A stretch of DNA of 64,000 bases from Erythrobacter sp. (GCA_025698865.1 JAILWQ010000003.1:248001-312000); one strand, 5' to 3'. Positions 17,519 through 25,705 are shown, counted from the stretch's first letter. Notes: generated from the letters alone by a model not told the origin. Numbers and translations are program-made.

Positions 17519-19260
17519 GAACCCGCCACACCCGTCCGCGCGCCGTCCGGCCCGGTCCGGAGCCTTCCGCTTTCGAGCACGATCCGGTCGTCGGCAATCT
17601 CGGCCAGCAGCGGCTGGTGCGCAATCAGCAGGATCGTCAGTCCGCCGTCGCGAAGGCCGACGATCGTTTCGGCGACCTTGCGCTGGTTGTCGGCATCGAG
17701 GGCCGAGGTCGCCTCGTCCAGAATGAGGATTTCGGGATCGGGCAGCAGGGCCCGCGCGATGGCGAGCCGTTGCCGCTCTCCGCCAGAAAAGCGCGTCCCG
17801 CGATTGCCGACCTCGGTGTCGAGCCCGTCCGGCAGGCTCCGCACCAGCGCCGCGATCCGCGCGCGTTCGAGCGCCGTCCAGATATCCTCGTCCGACGCGT
17901 CGGCCCGCGCCAGCCGCATGTTCTCGCGCAGGGACACGTCGAACAGGAAGGCATCCTGCGGCACCGTGGCGACGCGGCTGCGCCACACCCGGCGGTTGGT
18001 CGCATCGATCGGCGTGTCGTCCACCATCATCGCTCCGGCGGTGGGGGTGACGAGGCCCGAGACGATATCGGCGAGCGTGCTCTTGCCGCTGCCCGAGGAC
18101 CCCAGCAACGAGGTGATCCGCCCTGCCGCGATGGTCACCGTCACATCGTCGAGCGAGGGCTGCGCGCCGTTCGCGTAAGCCTTCGAGACACCCGTCAGCG
18201 CGATCCGCCGCGTCAGGCGCGGGGCCGGAACCTCCGCGTCACCCTCCCGTTCCTGCTCGGCCCGGAAATAGGCCATCATCGCCGTGAATTCTTCATAGGC
18301 CGGCGCGTTGGAAAGATATTGCTGCCCCTGATCCTGCAACACGCCGAATCGCGGCGCGAGGCGGGCGAAGATCACCAGCAGCACCGCGATCCGCGCCAGG
18401 CCGAGATCGAACACCTCGACCGCCAGATAGACGAAGCTCGCCGCGAAGATCGCGATGCCCACCTGAAAGGCCAGCGTGCCGAGGGAGGACTGGGCGTAGA
18501 AGCGCAGCGTGCTGCGCCGGATCGCGCCGAGATGCCCGTTGAAGGAGCGCATGAAATACCGCTCCGCCACGAAGGTCTTGGCAAGCCGGACCCCGTTGAG
18601 AAAATCGAGCGTCACCCGGCTCTGTTGCTGGAACATGCCGGTCAGTTCTTGCCCATAGCGGCTCGCCCGGCGCCGCAGGGGATACATCGCGGCGAACAGT
18701 GCCGCGCCGACCAGCACTGCGAACAGGGCCATCTGCCACGAAACAGCGGCGGCGATGGCGACGTAGATGGCGATCAGGATCGCGGCCTGGAGCAGCACGT
18801 TGAGCGCGTTGGCCGCCGTCATGCAGCGCGGGATCCCGCTGACGAAGACCTGGTTCACGTCGGCCAGTCGGCGCCGGGCGATCGCGTCCCATTCGGCGTG
18901 GGACACGGCATGGAACAGCGATCGCTTCAGCCGGTCCGACAGCAGCTGCATCAGGTGCAGCGAATAGTAGTTCCGGAGGTAGTTCAGCACCGCCTGAAAG
19001 GCGACCAGCGCGATGAACAGCGCCAGCAGCACCGGCAGGCCGAGCGCGGCGCCGGCAATGAGATCTCCGATGAACGGAATATCGGCCGCCTGCCGCGCCG
19101 TCTCCGGATTGGTGGAGGCGACGATGGGAACCAGCATCGTGATCGAGATGCCCTCGGTCAGGGCGACCAGCAGCGCCAGCAGCACGGTCCAGGCGACCTT
19201 GCCGCCGGTCCCCTTCCACAGCAGCCGGACCACCTCGCGAAAGGTCGATCCCCGGCTCAC
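17515..19260 (-). CDS. Lasso peptide ABC exporter (fused permease/ATPase, LasD-type)
   Basis: A 581-residue half-transporter with six membrane helices in the N-terminal 330 residues and a C-terminal ATPase. Motifs: Walker A GSSGSGKST, Q-loop VPQDAF, signature FSGGERQR, Walker B ILILDEATSALD and the switch His in IAHQ. Two copies would form an exporter. The start is GTG at 19260, overlapping the kinase stop as GTGA. Lasso clusters almost always contain such an exporter (protein D), which gives immunity and secretion; that is the assigned role. It lacks an N-terminal C39 peptidase, as expected when the leader is removed by B1/B2. Confidence 0.93.
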   Translation of the reverse strand: MSRGSTFREVVRLLWKGTGGKVAWTVLLALLVALTEGISITMLVPIVASTNPETARQAADIPFIGDLIAGAALGLPVLLALFIALVAFQAVLNYLRNYYSLHLMQLLSDRLKRSLFHAVSHAEWDAIARRRLADVNQVFVSGIPRCMTAANALNVLLQAAILIAIYVAIAAAVSWQMALFAVLVGAALFAAMYPLRRRASRYGQELTGMFQQQSRVTLDFLNGVRLAKTFVAERYFMRSFNGHLGAIRRSTLRFYAQSSLGTLAFQVGIAIFAASFVYLAVEVFDLGLARIAVLLVIFARLAPRFGVLQDQGQQYLSNAPAYEEFTAMMAYFRAEQEREGDAEVPAPRLTRRIALTGVSKAYANGAQPSLDDVTVTIAAGRITSLLGSSGSGKSTLADIVSGLVTPTAGAMMVDDTPIDATNRRVWRSRVATVPQDAFLFDVSLRENMRLARADASDEDIWTALERARIAALVRSLPDGLDTEVGNRGTRFSGGERQRLAIARALLPDPEILILDEATSALDADNQRKVAETIVGLRDGGLTILLIAHQPLLAEIADDRIVLESGRLRTGPDGARTGVAGS

Positions 19261-20180
19261 CCGTCCACACCGAGGGCGCGGCCCACGCTCTCGACCGTTT
19301 CGGGCAGGCGATCGAGATCGGCGGGAATGTGCAGCACGCCCACCTTGACCGCCCGCGCCAGAGCGGCGCAGTGCTGGAAGTGCCGGCGCCGGTCGAGCAT
19401 TTGCGGCGGCGCGGTGTCGAAGCGGACATTGTAGCTGAAGCGCGCGAGCTGGGTCAGCGCCTCGGTCTGGTCGAGCCATTCGACGCGCGCCCTTTCCCCG
19501 CCTCGCCGGAGAACAAACAGGGCGTCGAACCCGTCGGGCCGGTCCGCCAGCCGGTCGAGCCGGTGCTGGCGCTTGGGAAATCCCTCGATGATGAGCGGCA
19601 GGGCCTCGGCGCCCTCGACCGGCACGGCTCCGGCCGATTCCTCGCTCAGCTTCAGCTGCGCAAAGGCAGGCTGGACCGCCGGCCCTGCGGGATCGTCCAT
19701 GTCGAAGACCAGCAGATCGTCGGTCAGCAATTGGCCCCCATCGCGGAGGAACGCGGCGGCGGTGGTCGACTTGCCCGCCATCTTGTCCCCCATGAAGCCG
19801 AACGCCCGGCCCCGCCACACCAGCGCGCTTGCATGGAGGATCATCCGCCCGCGCAGGTGCAGGTACCAGGCGATCACCGGGCCGAGCAGCGGAAAGGCGA
19901 CACATTCCGGACGTGCTATTTCCGCCGGCTGCATCTCGATCACGTCCGGCAGGCGAATGCGGAAGCCGCCCACATGGGGCCACAACATCACCACGCCCTG
20001 CGGATCCTCGAAATCGAATTGCGAGGGCGCGTCGGGCGGCGGAATGGGGCGGCCGATATCGGCGAGCACGATGCGAAGGTCGGGCTCGCCCGCGGCGCCG
20101 TCATCCGTTTCGGCGAGCTCGGCAAGCGGCCACTCGCTTTCGATCGACAATCCGAAGGCGCGATATCTGTAAAGGGTCAT
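19257..20180 (-). CDS. HPr-kinase-like lasso peptide kinase
   Basis: A 307-residue protein. The kinase core resembles the C-terminal domain of HPr kinase/phosphorylase: His116 in LHASAL, a P-loop GDKMAGKSTT (residues 131-140) and LLTDDLLVFD (Asp154/155). It lacks the HPrK N-terminal domain. Kinases of this type in lasso clusters (described for paeninodin and for clusters in Thermobacillus and Sphingobium) phosphorylate the C-terminal Ser of the precursor. The precursor here ends in Ser. The ATG at 20180 overlaps the cyclase stop as ATGA, coupling the two. The target is inferred from the family and neighbours. Confidence 0.85.
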   Translation of the reverse strand: MTLYRYRAFGLSIESEWPLAELAETDDGAAGEPDLRIVLADIGRPIPPPDAPSQFDFEDPQGVVMLWPHVGGFRIRLPDVIEMQPAEIARPECVAFPLLGPVIAWYLHLRGRMILHASALVWRGRAFGFMGDKMAGKSTTAAAFLRDGGQLLTDDLLVFDMDDPAGPAVQPAFAQLKLSEESAGAVPVEGAEALPLIIEGFPKRQHRLDRLADRPDGFDALFVLRRGGERARVEWLDQTEALTQLARFSYNVRFDTAPPQMLDRRRHFQHCAALARAVKVGVLHIPADLDRLPETVESVGRALGVDG

Positions 20181-21958
20181 GCCGGTTCCAGAAGCGGGAC
20201 GAGTTCGGGCGGGGAAACGTGGCCGTCGTACCGGTCGAGCCACATGCACAGCACCGTACAGCGCCAGATGAAACGCGCATCGTCGTTTTCCAGCTCTGTC
20301 CCCTTCCGGCCCAATATGCTCCGCACCCGTTCCAGCCGATCGCGGTTCACCAGCTCGCGGAACAGGGGGTTGGTTCCTCCCGTCCAGTCCAGCGCCTCCT
20401 GGCGATGATCGCAGAGGCCCGCGATGAAGGGTGCGGTGAAATCGTATTTCGTCCCGCGCTCCAGCACCTCGCGCGGCAGGCGCGACCGCATCGCCTCGCG
20501 CAGGACGAAGCGGGTCATGCCGCCGCGCAGCTTCCAGTGCGAGGGCAGCGAAAGGCTGAATTCGATGAGATCGCGGTCGTAGAACGGCATCTCGGTCTCG
20601 ACGCCTGCCGCCCGGCTGGTCTGTGTGATTGATTCGATGGAGAGCGGCTGCATCGGCGATTCAAGCGCTTCGACATGCAGCATCCGCTCGTCGTGACCGC
20701 TCCGCGACTGCGCGGAGACATGGATTGGCTGTTCGGCATCCAGCAGATGGGTGCCACGATCCGAGAGCGAGGGATCGGCAGCGATCCGCGAATCGGACAG
20801 CAGTTTCCTCAGAACCCGCTCCACCGGGCGATAGGCCGGATAGTGGGTCAGGCAATTCCGCATATGACGCAGCCGCGAAGCGCGCGAGAGCTGCGCCACC
20901 CCGGCGGTTTCCCGCCAGAGGGCGAGCCAACGGCGCGAACGTGCAAGCTCGTTCAGCCGCCCCGATCCATAGCCCACGACCTCGTCGCCCCCGTGGCCCG
21001 AAAGCAGGGTCGTCCAGCCCTTGTCCCGCGCGACCTTCTGCGACCGCGCCATGACCGAATGCCCGTAAGAGATATAAGGGCCGTCGAGCAGGTCGAGATA
21101 TTCGCCAATGTCCTCGAGCGGATGATGCCGATCGCTCGGGACCTCGGTCAGTTCGAGGCCGAAATGATTTTGCAGCGCCTCGAGATAGCGCGCATCGCTC
21201 CACCCCCCGGTCCGGCGATATGTCTTGGTGAGGCAGGGGACCCGGGAAGGTTCGACGCCATTGGCCACCACCGCGCCCAGAATGGCGGAGGAATCCATGC
21301 CGCCGCTGAGCATTACGGCCGTCTTCCCGGCATAAAAGCCGCGAAGGACCGAGCGATCGAACAGCTCGCGGAACCGCTCTCCCGCATCCGCGCAAGACAC
21401 CTCGCGCGGGACATCGTCGGGCGACCAGTAGCGCCGCAATTCGCCCTCCGATGTGGCCGAAAACTCGAGGACATGGGCGGGCGGGAGGCGACGGAGACCC
21501 GCAAAGAAGGTCCTGATGCGGGTCGTCGAGTCGCTGTTCAGAAACTCGGCGTGAAACACCTCGTCGAGGGGCAGTTCGCCCCCGAACAGACCGCGCGTCA
21601 TGCGGGATGTCGCCCCGACTGCGATGCGATCTTCAGCGACTGCGTAGAACAGAGGAGCCAGGCCGGAAATGTCCCGCACCAGCGAGAGAACCTGCCGCTG
21701 CGGATCGAAGATCGCGAAGGCGAAGGCGCCGCGCAGCCGGTTGGCCAGATCGTCGCCCCAGCTTCGCCAGCCCTGAAGCAGTACGTGCTCGACCGGCGCG
21801 TCGCCGTCGAGCCCGAGAGCGGCGCGGAGCTCGTCCGCATTGTCGATCCGGGTCGCGGGCGAGAGAAAGGCGAGGATATTCTCTCGCTCGTCGACCTTCC
21901 CGGCCGCTTCCGAGCGCCGCCAGAGCAGCCCCGCCAGATCGCGTGTCGCCGCGATCAC
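20177..21958 (-). CDS. Lasso peptide cyclase (asparagine synthetase homologue, LasC)
   Basis: A 593-residue protein with an N-terminal glutaminase-like fold and a C-terminal ATP-pyrophosphatase synthetase domain. The PP-loop SGGMDSS is at 218-224 and LLSGHGGDEVVGYG follows. The N-terminus begins MIAATRDLAGL and lacks the Cys2 nucleophile of a true glutamine-dependent asparagine synthetase, as lasso cyclases do. It adenylates the Asp9 side chain of the core and joins it to the Gly1 amine. The start is GTG at 21958, overlapping the B2 stop as GTGA. Confidence 0.93.
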   Translation of the reverse strand: MIAATRDLAGLLWRRSEAAGKVDERENILAFLSPATRIDNADELRAALGLDGDAPVEHVLLQGWRSWGDDLANRLRGAFAFAIFDPQRQVLSLVRDISGLAPLFYAVAEDRIAVGATSRMTRGLFGGELPLDEVFHAEFLNSDSTTRIRTFFAGLRRLPPAHVLEFSATSEGELRRYWSPDDVPREVSCADAGERFRELFDRSVLRGFYAGKTAVMLSGGMDSSAILGAVVANGVEPSRVPCLTKTYRRTGGWSDARYLEALQNHFGLELTEVPSDRHHPLEDIGEYLDLLDGPYISYGHSVMARSQKVARDKGWTTLLSGHGGDEVVGYGSGRLNELARSRRWLALWRETAGVAQLSRASRLRHMRNCLTHYPAYRPVERVLRKLLSDSRIAADPSLSDRGTHLLDAEQPIHVSAQSRSGHDERMLHVEALESPMQPLSIESITQTSRAAGVETEMPFYDRDLIEFSLSLPSHWKLRGGMTRFVLREAMRSRLPREVLERGTKYDFTAPFIAGLCDHRQEALDWTGGTNPLFRELVNRDRLERVRSILGRKGTELENDDARFIWRCTVLCMWLDRYDGHVSPPELVPLLEPA

Positions 21959-22386
21959 AGATCGACCAGCCGGTTGAAGCTTTGCAGGTTCTCGGCTGTG
22001 CCGCCGATGATGCAGCGCCCCTCATGAAGGACCCAGGCGTGCGCGCCGAAGGGTTCGTTCTCGCCGCGCTTCACTCCGATCCGGATCACGCATTCCCGGT
22101 TCGCACGCAGCAGCATGTACCGGACGGCCAGCGCCTGCGCGAGGCAGAGAGCGCCCGGCACGACGCGCGCGGCCTGCGTGACCGACCAGGCGGCGACATT
22201 GACGGGAATGTCATGGGGTTCGCGTCGGGCGACGCTTCTGTCGATCCAGCTTTGGACCGAGCGATAGGAGCCGCGCCAGAGCCCGATCCGCACCCGCACA
22301 AGAACCACGAAAGCGTAGGCGAGCGCGCGGTGGTGGCGGCGGATCAGCCGGACGTAGCGCCGCAGTCGTTCAAGCCTGTCGCTCAA
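21955..22386 (-). CDS. Lasso peptide leader peptidase B2 (transglutaminase-like)
   Basis: A 143-residue protein of the PF13471 lasso B2 family. The catalytic Cys81 is in PGALCLAQALAVRYML and His116 in FGAHAWVLHEG; the first 50 residues form a basic helix. It cuts the leader after the Thr(-2)-Lys(-1) pair with help from B1. The start is TTG at 22386, inside the last codons of B1 (17-bp overlap). The split B1/B2 arrangement differs from the single fused B protein of astexin- or caulosegnin-type proteobacterial clusters. Confidence 0.93.
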   Translation of the reverse strand: MSDRLERLRRYVRLIRRHHRALAYAFVVLVRVRIGLWRGSYRSVQSWIDRSVARREPHDIPVNVAAWSVTQAARVVPGALCLAQALAVRYMLLRANRECVIRIGVKRGENEPFGAHAWVLHEGRCIIGGTAENLQSFNRLVDL

Positions 22387-22636
22387 TCAGGTCAGCCTCT
22401 TCCAGCGCCTTCAGCAGATGGAGTATGTCGTCCCGGCAATCCTCTTCGGACACGTCGAACACCGAGGAAAGTTCCTCCTGCATCTGTTCGACCGTGTTGC
22501 CCGCCTCGACATTTTTCCAGATCAGCGCCCCGGTCTCGTTCAGCTTGAAATACTGGCTGGTGTCGAGGTTCAACAGAGCGTGGCCGGCGTCCAGATCGCA
22601 GGCAACCACGTTCGGGCGCGCGGCAAACTTCGTCAT
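22370..22636 (-). CDS. Lasso peptide RiPP recognition element B1 (PqqD-like)
   Basis: An 88-residue PqqD-family protein: the beta hairpin ACDLDAGHALLNLDTSQYFKLNETGALIW, then three helices with EEDCRDDILHLLKALEEADLIE. B1 proteins bind the YxxP leader motif and present it to B2. I chose the ATG at 22636, which is preceded by GGAGAGAAG; an upstream extension lacks family similarity. It lies 228 bp after the precursor gene, behind a terminator-like hairpin. Confidence 0.92.
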   Translation of the reverse strand: MTKFAARPNVVACDLDAGHALLNLDTSQYFKLNETGALIWKNVEAGNTVEQMQEELSSVFDVSEEDCRDDILHLLKALEEADLIERQA

Positions 22637-22811
22637 GACAGGACTTCTCTCCACCCGTTTTTCATCGTCGCGCCTATGCCCGCGCGGCGATGATGCCAAC
22701 ATGTCCACCAAGGCCGACCATAACGCAAACGAAAAGCGGCCGCAGCAGCGACCGCTTTCCATCCTCGAAGACCGGTTGGAACCCGCGATGTTCGCGCGAA
22801 CACCAGCCCTG

Positions 22812-22851
22812 AAGGAAAAGAGAGCGGACCGCCATGCAAGCGGTCGCGCTC
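22812..22851 (-). terminator. Hairpin with T-rich tail between lasso precursor and enzyme genes (attenuator)
   Basis: Read on the minus strand, GAGCG-C-GACCGC pairs with GCGGTC-CGCTC: 11 base pairs with one bulged C and a 7-nt loop (TTGCATG). TCTTTTCCTT follows directly. It starts 14 nt after the precursor stop codon. A leaky terminator here would give far more precursor mRNA than enzyme mRNA, as has been proposed for hairpins after the A gene in other lasso clusters. Confidence 0.75.
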
Positions 22852-22864
22852 CCTCGTCTATGCC

Positions 22865-23005
22865 TTACGAGAAGGTCAGATCGCTGAAAGGCGTACCGGT
22901 GGGGAACGCCTGATCGAGAGCGTTGCCCGTCTGGCCACCCTTGGTGACGGTTTCGAAGGAACCGAGTTCGTTGAGGGTCGGACGTTCGTAGTTGCGCTTC
23001 TTCAT
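22865..23005 (-). CDS. Lasso peptide precursor (LasA)
   Basis: A 46-residue peptide with a near-ideal AAGGAG site 6 nt before its ATG. The leader (22 residues) reads MKKRNYERPTLNELGSFETV then Thr-Lys. It fits the leader consensus YxxPxLxxxGxxxxxT exactly (Tyr6, Pro9, Leu11, Gly15, Thr21), with Thr at the penultimate leader position. The predicted core has 24 residues: a ring segment GGQTGNALD (Gly1 to Asp9 macrolactam, nine residues) then the loop and tail QAFPTGTPFSDLTFS, ending in Ser. Bulky Phe12, Phe18 and Phe23 are candidates for the steric lock. The downstream genes are, in order, B1, B2, cyclase, kinase, exporter and GT4. Confidence 0.93.
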   Translation of the reverse strand: MKKRNYERPTLNELGSFETVTKGGQTGNALDQAFPTGTPFSDLTFS

Positions 23006-23135
23006 GGGAAACTCCTTGAATATGTCGTTTCAATCGGGATGACCGTGCGACACGGCGCTTTCGGGATTGCTCTCGGTCTTCCCGGGTGGATTGCGCCTTT
23101 GTCCGATTGCGGAAATCCCAGATCATTAACTGATT

Positions 23136-23156
23136 CGCAACCATATTCAGGTTGCG
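23136..23156. repeat. Perfect inverted repeat overlapping the lasso promoter
   Basis: CGCAACC-ATATTCA-GGTTGCG: 7-bp arms with a 7-bp spacer, lying over the candidate -10 element. The position suits a repressor operator; it could also form a hairpin at the very start of the transcript. No regulator gene lies in the cluster. Confidence 0.5.
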
Positions 23157-23171
23157 CTGCGGCATTTTCAA
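23143..23171 (-). promoter_or_regulatory. Candidate promoter of the lasso operon
   Basis: On the minus strand a TTGAAA (23171-23166) lies 17 nt before GAATAT (23148-23143). The -35 matches consensus at five of six positions; the -10 is weak (three of six). Transcription would start near 23136 and give a 5' leader of about 130 nt before the precursor ATG. The -10 sits inside an inverted repeat. Confidence 0.4.
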
Positions 23172-23467
23172 CAGCCTGTCCCAATTCCGAACAGCTTTAA
23201 ATCGATGGGAACGGTCTTCCAAAAACTTTCGAGAAATCCGGCGATTAACTTTGGACAGGGTCGGTCGAAAATCGTCTCGAAGGATCGCCTCCGAATCATG
23301 CTGCACCTGCGAACAATGCCCCGAGACGCCCGGGTCGCGCTCGACTCTCAACGGACTGCCACATTCACTCCCCTGTTTCCCGCCGGTCCGCGCCATGGCA
23401 AAGCGGTCCGCATCTTTCGAACCGACGGCGGCCGATGGCCCACCGCGAAGGCAGCAGATGAACGAAC

Positions 23468-24583
23468 GTGAATCGAACTGACGCTTCCCGAATTCCCGGC
23501 CATGTGGACCAGCCGATCGCGCGCGACCTGCTGTCGCTGCTCCGCCTCTGGTTTGCCGAGTCTGCGCCGCCGGCTTTGGTCGGAAACTGGGAAGAGGTCC
23601 TGCGTTTCGCCTCCGCGACCAAGACCGCCGGGCTTCTCGCTCAGATGGCGGATCGTATCGACCTGCCAAGCGAGGCGAAGGCCGGACTGGCCGGCATTCG
23701 CGATACGATACTCGTTCGCAACCTGCGCAATCTCGACTGGACGACGAAGGCGGTCGTCGCGCTCGATGCAGCGGGCATCCGGCCGCTGGTGTTCAAGGGT
23801 GCGCTTCGCGCCCGGCAGGTCTACGGCACATGGAACGTCCGCGCCTCGAACGATGTCGACATTCTCGTCGAGCAGGCGCGCTATAACGACGCGCAGGGAG
23901 CATTGGCGCGAGCCGGGTTCGCCCCGCAGGTGCCGCAGGATTCGCGCTGGTGGCACGATTGTCTCGGAGAATCGCCCTATCGCCGACCGGTCGCCGATTG
24001 CCCCTTCATCGATCTGCACCGCAGCCTTCAGCAGCCCGGCGGGCCCTATCCGGCCGATCTCGGCGATTTCTTCGCCACTGCGGTGGCGACGAATTACGGC
24101 GGCGTCGAACTCCTCACACCCTCGCCTTTCCACGCCATTCTCATCTGCGCGATCAATTACGGGAAGGGCCTGCGCGCCCACGAACCGGTCATTGCGCCTC
24201 TACACGAAATCGCCTTCGCCACACGGGACTTCGGTCCGGGAGAACACGGCGCCTTGCGCGATCTGGCTCGGGATCAGGGTCTCTTGCGGCTGGTCGAGGA
24301 TTGCCTGCTGGCGGCACGGACCATGTTTCTGGGTGAGACAGACGACGCGGCGGATCGCCCGCCCGGCCCCGCCGCCCTGGCGCTCGCGACCCGGCCCTGG
24401 CGCGACCACGCCACATTCGACCGCAGCCGTCTGCTCTGGAGATGGACGGATGGCGGGCCGGCGGCGCGGATCGGGAGGTTCGGCACCGGCCTGGGCCGCG
24501 TTCTGGCCAGCAATCTCGTCCATCACCTCGAGGAACGAAGCGGAAAGCTCGCTAGGCCGGAGGCGGCGGCGGCGCAGGGCTGA
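23468..24583 (+). CDS. PF14907-type nucleotidyltransferase of the lasso cluster
   Basis: A 371-residue protein of the uncharacterised nucleotidyltransferase family found next to lasso and other RiPP clusters. The core KGALRARQVYG (Lys110-Gly111) and RASNDVDILV (Asp129, Asp131) matches the KG...R..DxD pattern of the Pol-beta-like fold. The start is probably GTG at 23468. It diverges from the precursor operon. In the pseudomycoidin cluster, as I recall, a homologue (PsmN) adds hexoses to the phosphorylated lasso peptide; the same job is inferred here. It could instead nucleotidylate the peptide. Confidence 0.83.
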   Translation: MNRTDASRIPGHVDQPIARDLLSLLRLWFAESAPPALVGNWEEVLRFASATKTAGLLAQMADRIDLPSEAKAGLAGIRDTILVRNLRNLDWTTKAVVALDAAGIRPLVFKGALRARQVYGTWNVRASNDVDILVEQARYNDAQGALARAGFAPQVPQDSRWWHDCLGESPYRRPVADCPFIDLHRSLQQPGGPYPADLGDFFATAVATNYGGVELLTPSPFHAILICAINYGKGLRAHEPVIAPLHEIAFATRDFGPGEHGALRDLARDQGLLRLVEDCLLAARTMFLGETDDAADRPPGPAALALATRPWRDHATFDRSRLLWRWTDGGPAARIGRFGTGLGRVLASNLVHHLEERSGKLARPEAAAAQG

Positions 24584-24595
24584 CTCGCGGTTGCG

Positions 24596-25705
24596 CTAGC
24601 GCAGCGCCGCCTTGGTCAGCACTCTCGGCCAGAGCCGGGGCGGCACCAGCAGGGCAGCGTCGCGCAGCCGTCGCTTGCGAAGAAGCCGTGCCCCCGCCTC
24701 TTCCAGATACCATGCGATGTCGCGCCGATTGCCGGGCGGCAGGTCGAGGGCGGATGCCTCGCGCAACTGCTCCGCAATGAAGCGGCAGTCCCCGCTCTCG
24801 ATCTCGAACGGACGATAGGCGGCGAGTTCGAGCAGCTTGATGCCCGACGCCAGCCGAAACCGCTCCCGGTCCCAGCGCGCAACATGCGGTTCGGCCAGCG
24901 CGCACATGGCTTCCAGCGAGCGCGCATCCTTGAGTGCCGGGACCAGATTTTCCGTGAATCCGGCGGCCTGTTCCTCGCCCCCGCGCCCCATCGCTCTGGC
25001 CCGCGCCGCGACACCGCCCAGTTGCGAGCCGACCGCCATGATCCGCCCGTTCACGATCGACCCGCCGGAGATCGACTGCGTGTGAAAACGATACTGCCCC
25101 AGAACCGCGTCGAGATTGTGCAGCCGCCCTCTTTCCCTCAGCCGCCAGTAGAGATCGCTATCCTCGGAATGCGGGACGTAGCGATAGCCGCCCACCGTCA
25201 GGATCGCCTCGCGCCGCGCCATGAGAAAGGGGTGGATCAGGTACGGTTCGCGCGCCGGAACCCAGTCCGCATCGGCCATTGCCGGATCGCCGGGATGCGG
25301 CAGACCCTCGATGGGCTGCCCCTCTTCGTCGATATGCTGGACCCGCCCCCCGACCGCGACCGTATCCGGATTCTGCGCAAGATAGCCATGCTGGAGCCGA
25401 AACCGCTCGGGGTGGCAAAGATCGTCGGCGTCCATTCGCGCTATGAGCGGTGCACTCGTTCTCGCCAGACCGTTGTTCAGGGCCGCGACGATCCCGGCAT
25501 TCGCCTGCCGCATCACGACGAAGCGCGGATCGCGCGCCGTCCAGCGGGCGAGAATGTCGCCCGAACCGTCGGTGCTGCCGTCATCGACCGCGATCACCCG
25601 GAAATCGGAGAAGGTCTGCTCCGCGACGCTGGCAAGCGCCGCGTCGAGCGTGTCGGCGGCGTTGTAGACCGGAATGAGGACGTCGATGGCCGGCGATTCG
25701 CTCAT
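24596..25705 (-). CDS. Glycosyltransferase family 2
   Basis: A 369-residue GT-A protein, MSESPAIDVLIPVYNAADTLDAAL at the N-terminus, with VDDGSTDGSGDIL for donor binding and RMDADDLCHPERF as the metal site. An EDSDLYWRLRERG motif marks the acceptor region. The ATG at 25705 overlaps the upstream GT2 stop as ATGA. It converges on the nucleotidyltransferase gene with a 12-bp gap; its TAG stop lies in the palindrome GCGCTAGCGC. Probable role: EPS repeat-unit assembly. Given its position, work on the lasso peptide cannot be excluded. Confidence 0.87.
   Translation of the reverse strand: MSESPAIDVLIPVYNAADTLDAALASVAEQTFSDFRVIAVDDGSTDGSGDILARWTARDPRFVVMRQANAGIVAALNNGLARTSAPLIARMDADDLCHPERFRLQHGYLAQNPDTVAVGGRVQHIDEEGQPIEGLPHPGDPAMADADWVPAREPYLIHPFLMARREAILTVGGYRYVPHSEDSDLYWRLRERGRLHNLDAVLGQYRFHTQSISGGSIVNGRIMAVGSQLGGVAARARAMGRGGEEQAAGFTENLVPALKDARSLEAMCALAEPHVARWDRERFRLASGIKLLELAAYRPFEIESGDCRFIAEQLREASALDLPPGNRRDIAWYLEEAGARLLRKRRLRDAALLVPPRLWPRVLTKAALR

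Larger units (their letters stand above)
23006..23467. other. Divergent intergenic region between lasso precursor and nucleotidyltransferase
   Basis: This 462-bp region has no convincing gene. It is more A/T-rich than its surroundings. It holds the precursor ribosome binding site, the candidate promoter and the inverted repeat on one side, and must contain the promoter for the divergent nucleotidyltransferase on the other. I searched it for a second precursor with a YxxPxL leader on either strand and saw none. Confidence 0.7.

Noticed and set aside
19257-20180. HPr kinase of the sugar phosphotransferase system (hprK)
   Set aside because: The N-terminal HprK domain is missing and the gene sits between the lasso cyclase and exporter.
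20177-21958. Ordinary asparagine synthetase (asnB)
   Set aside because: It lacks the N-terminal Cys nucleophile and is coupled to the B2 protease and the lasso kinase.
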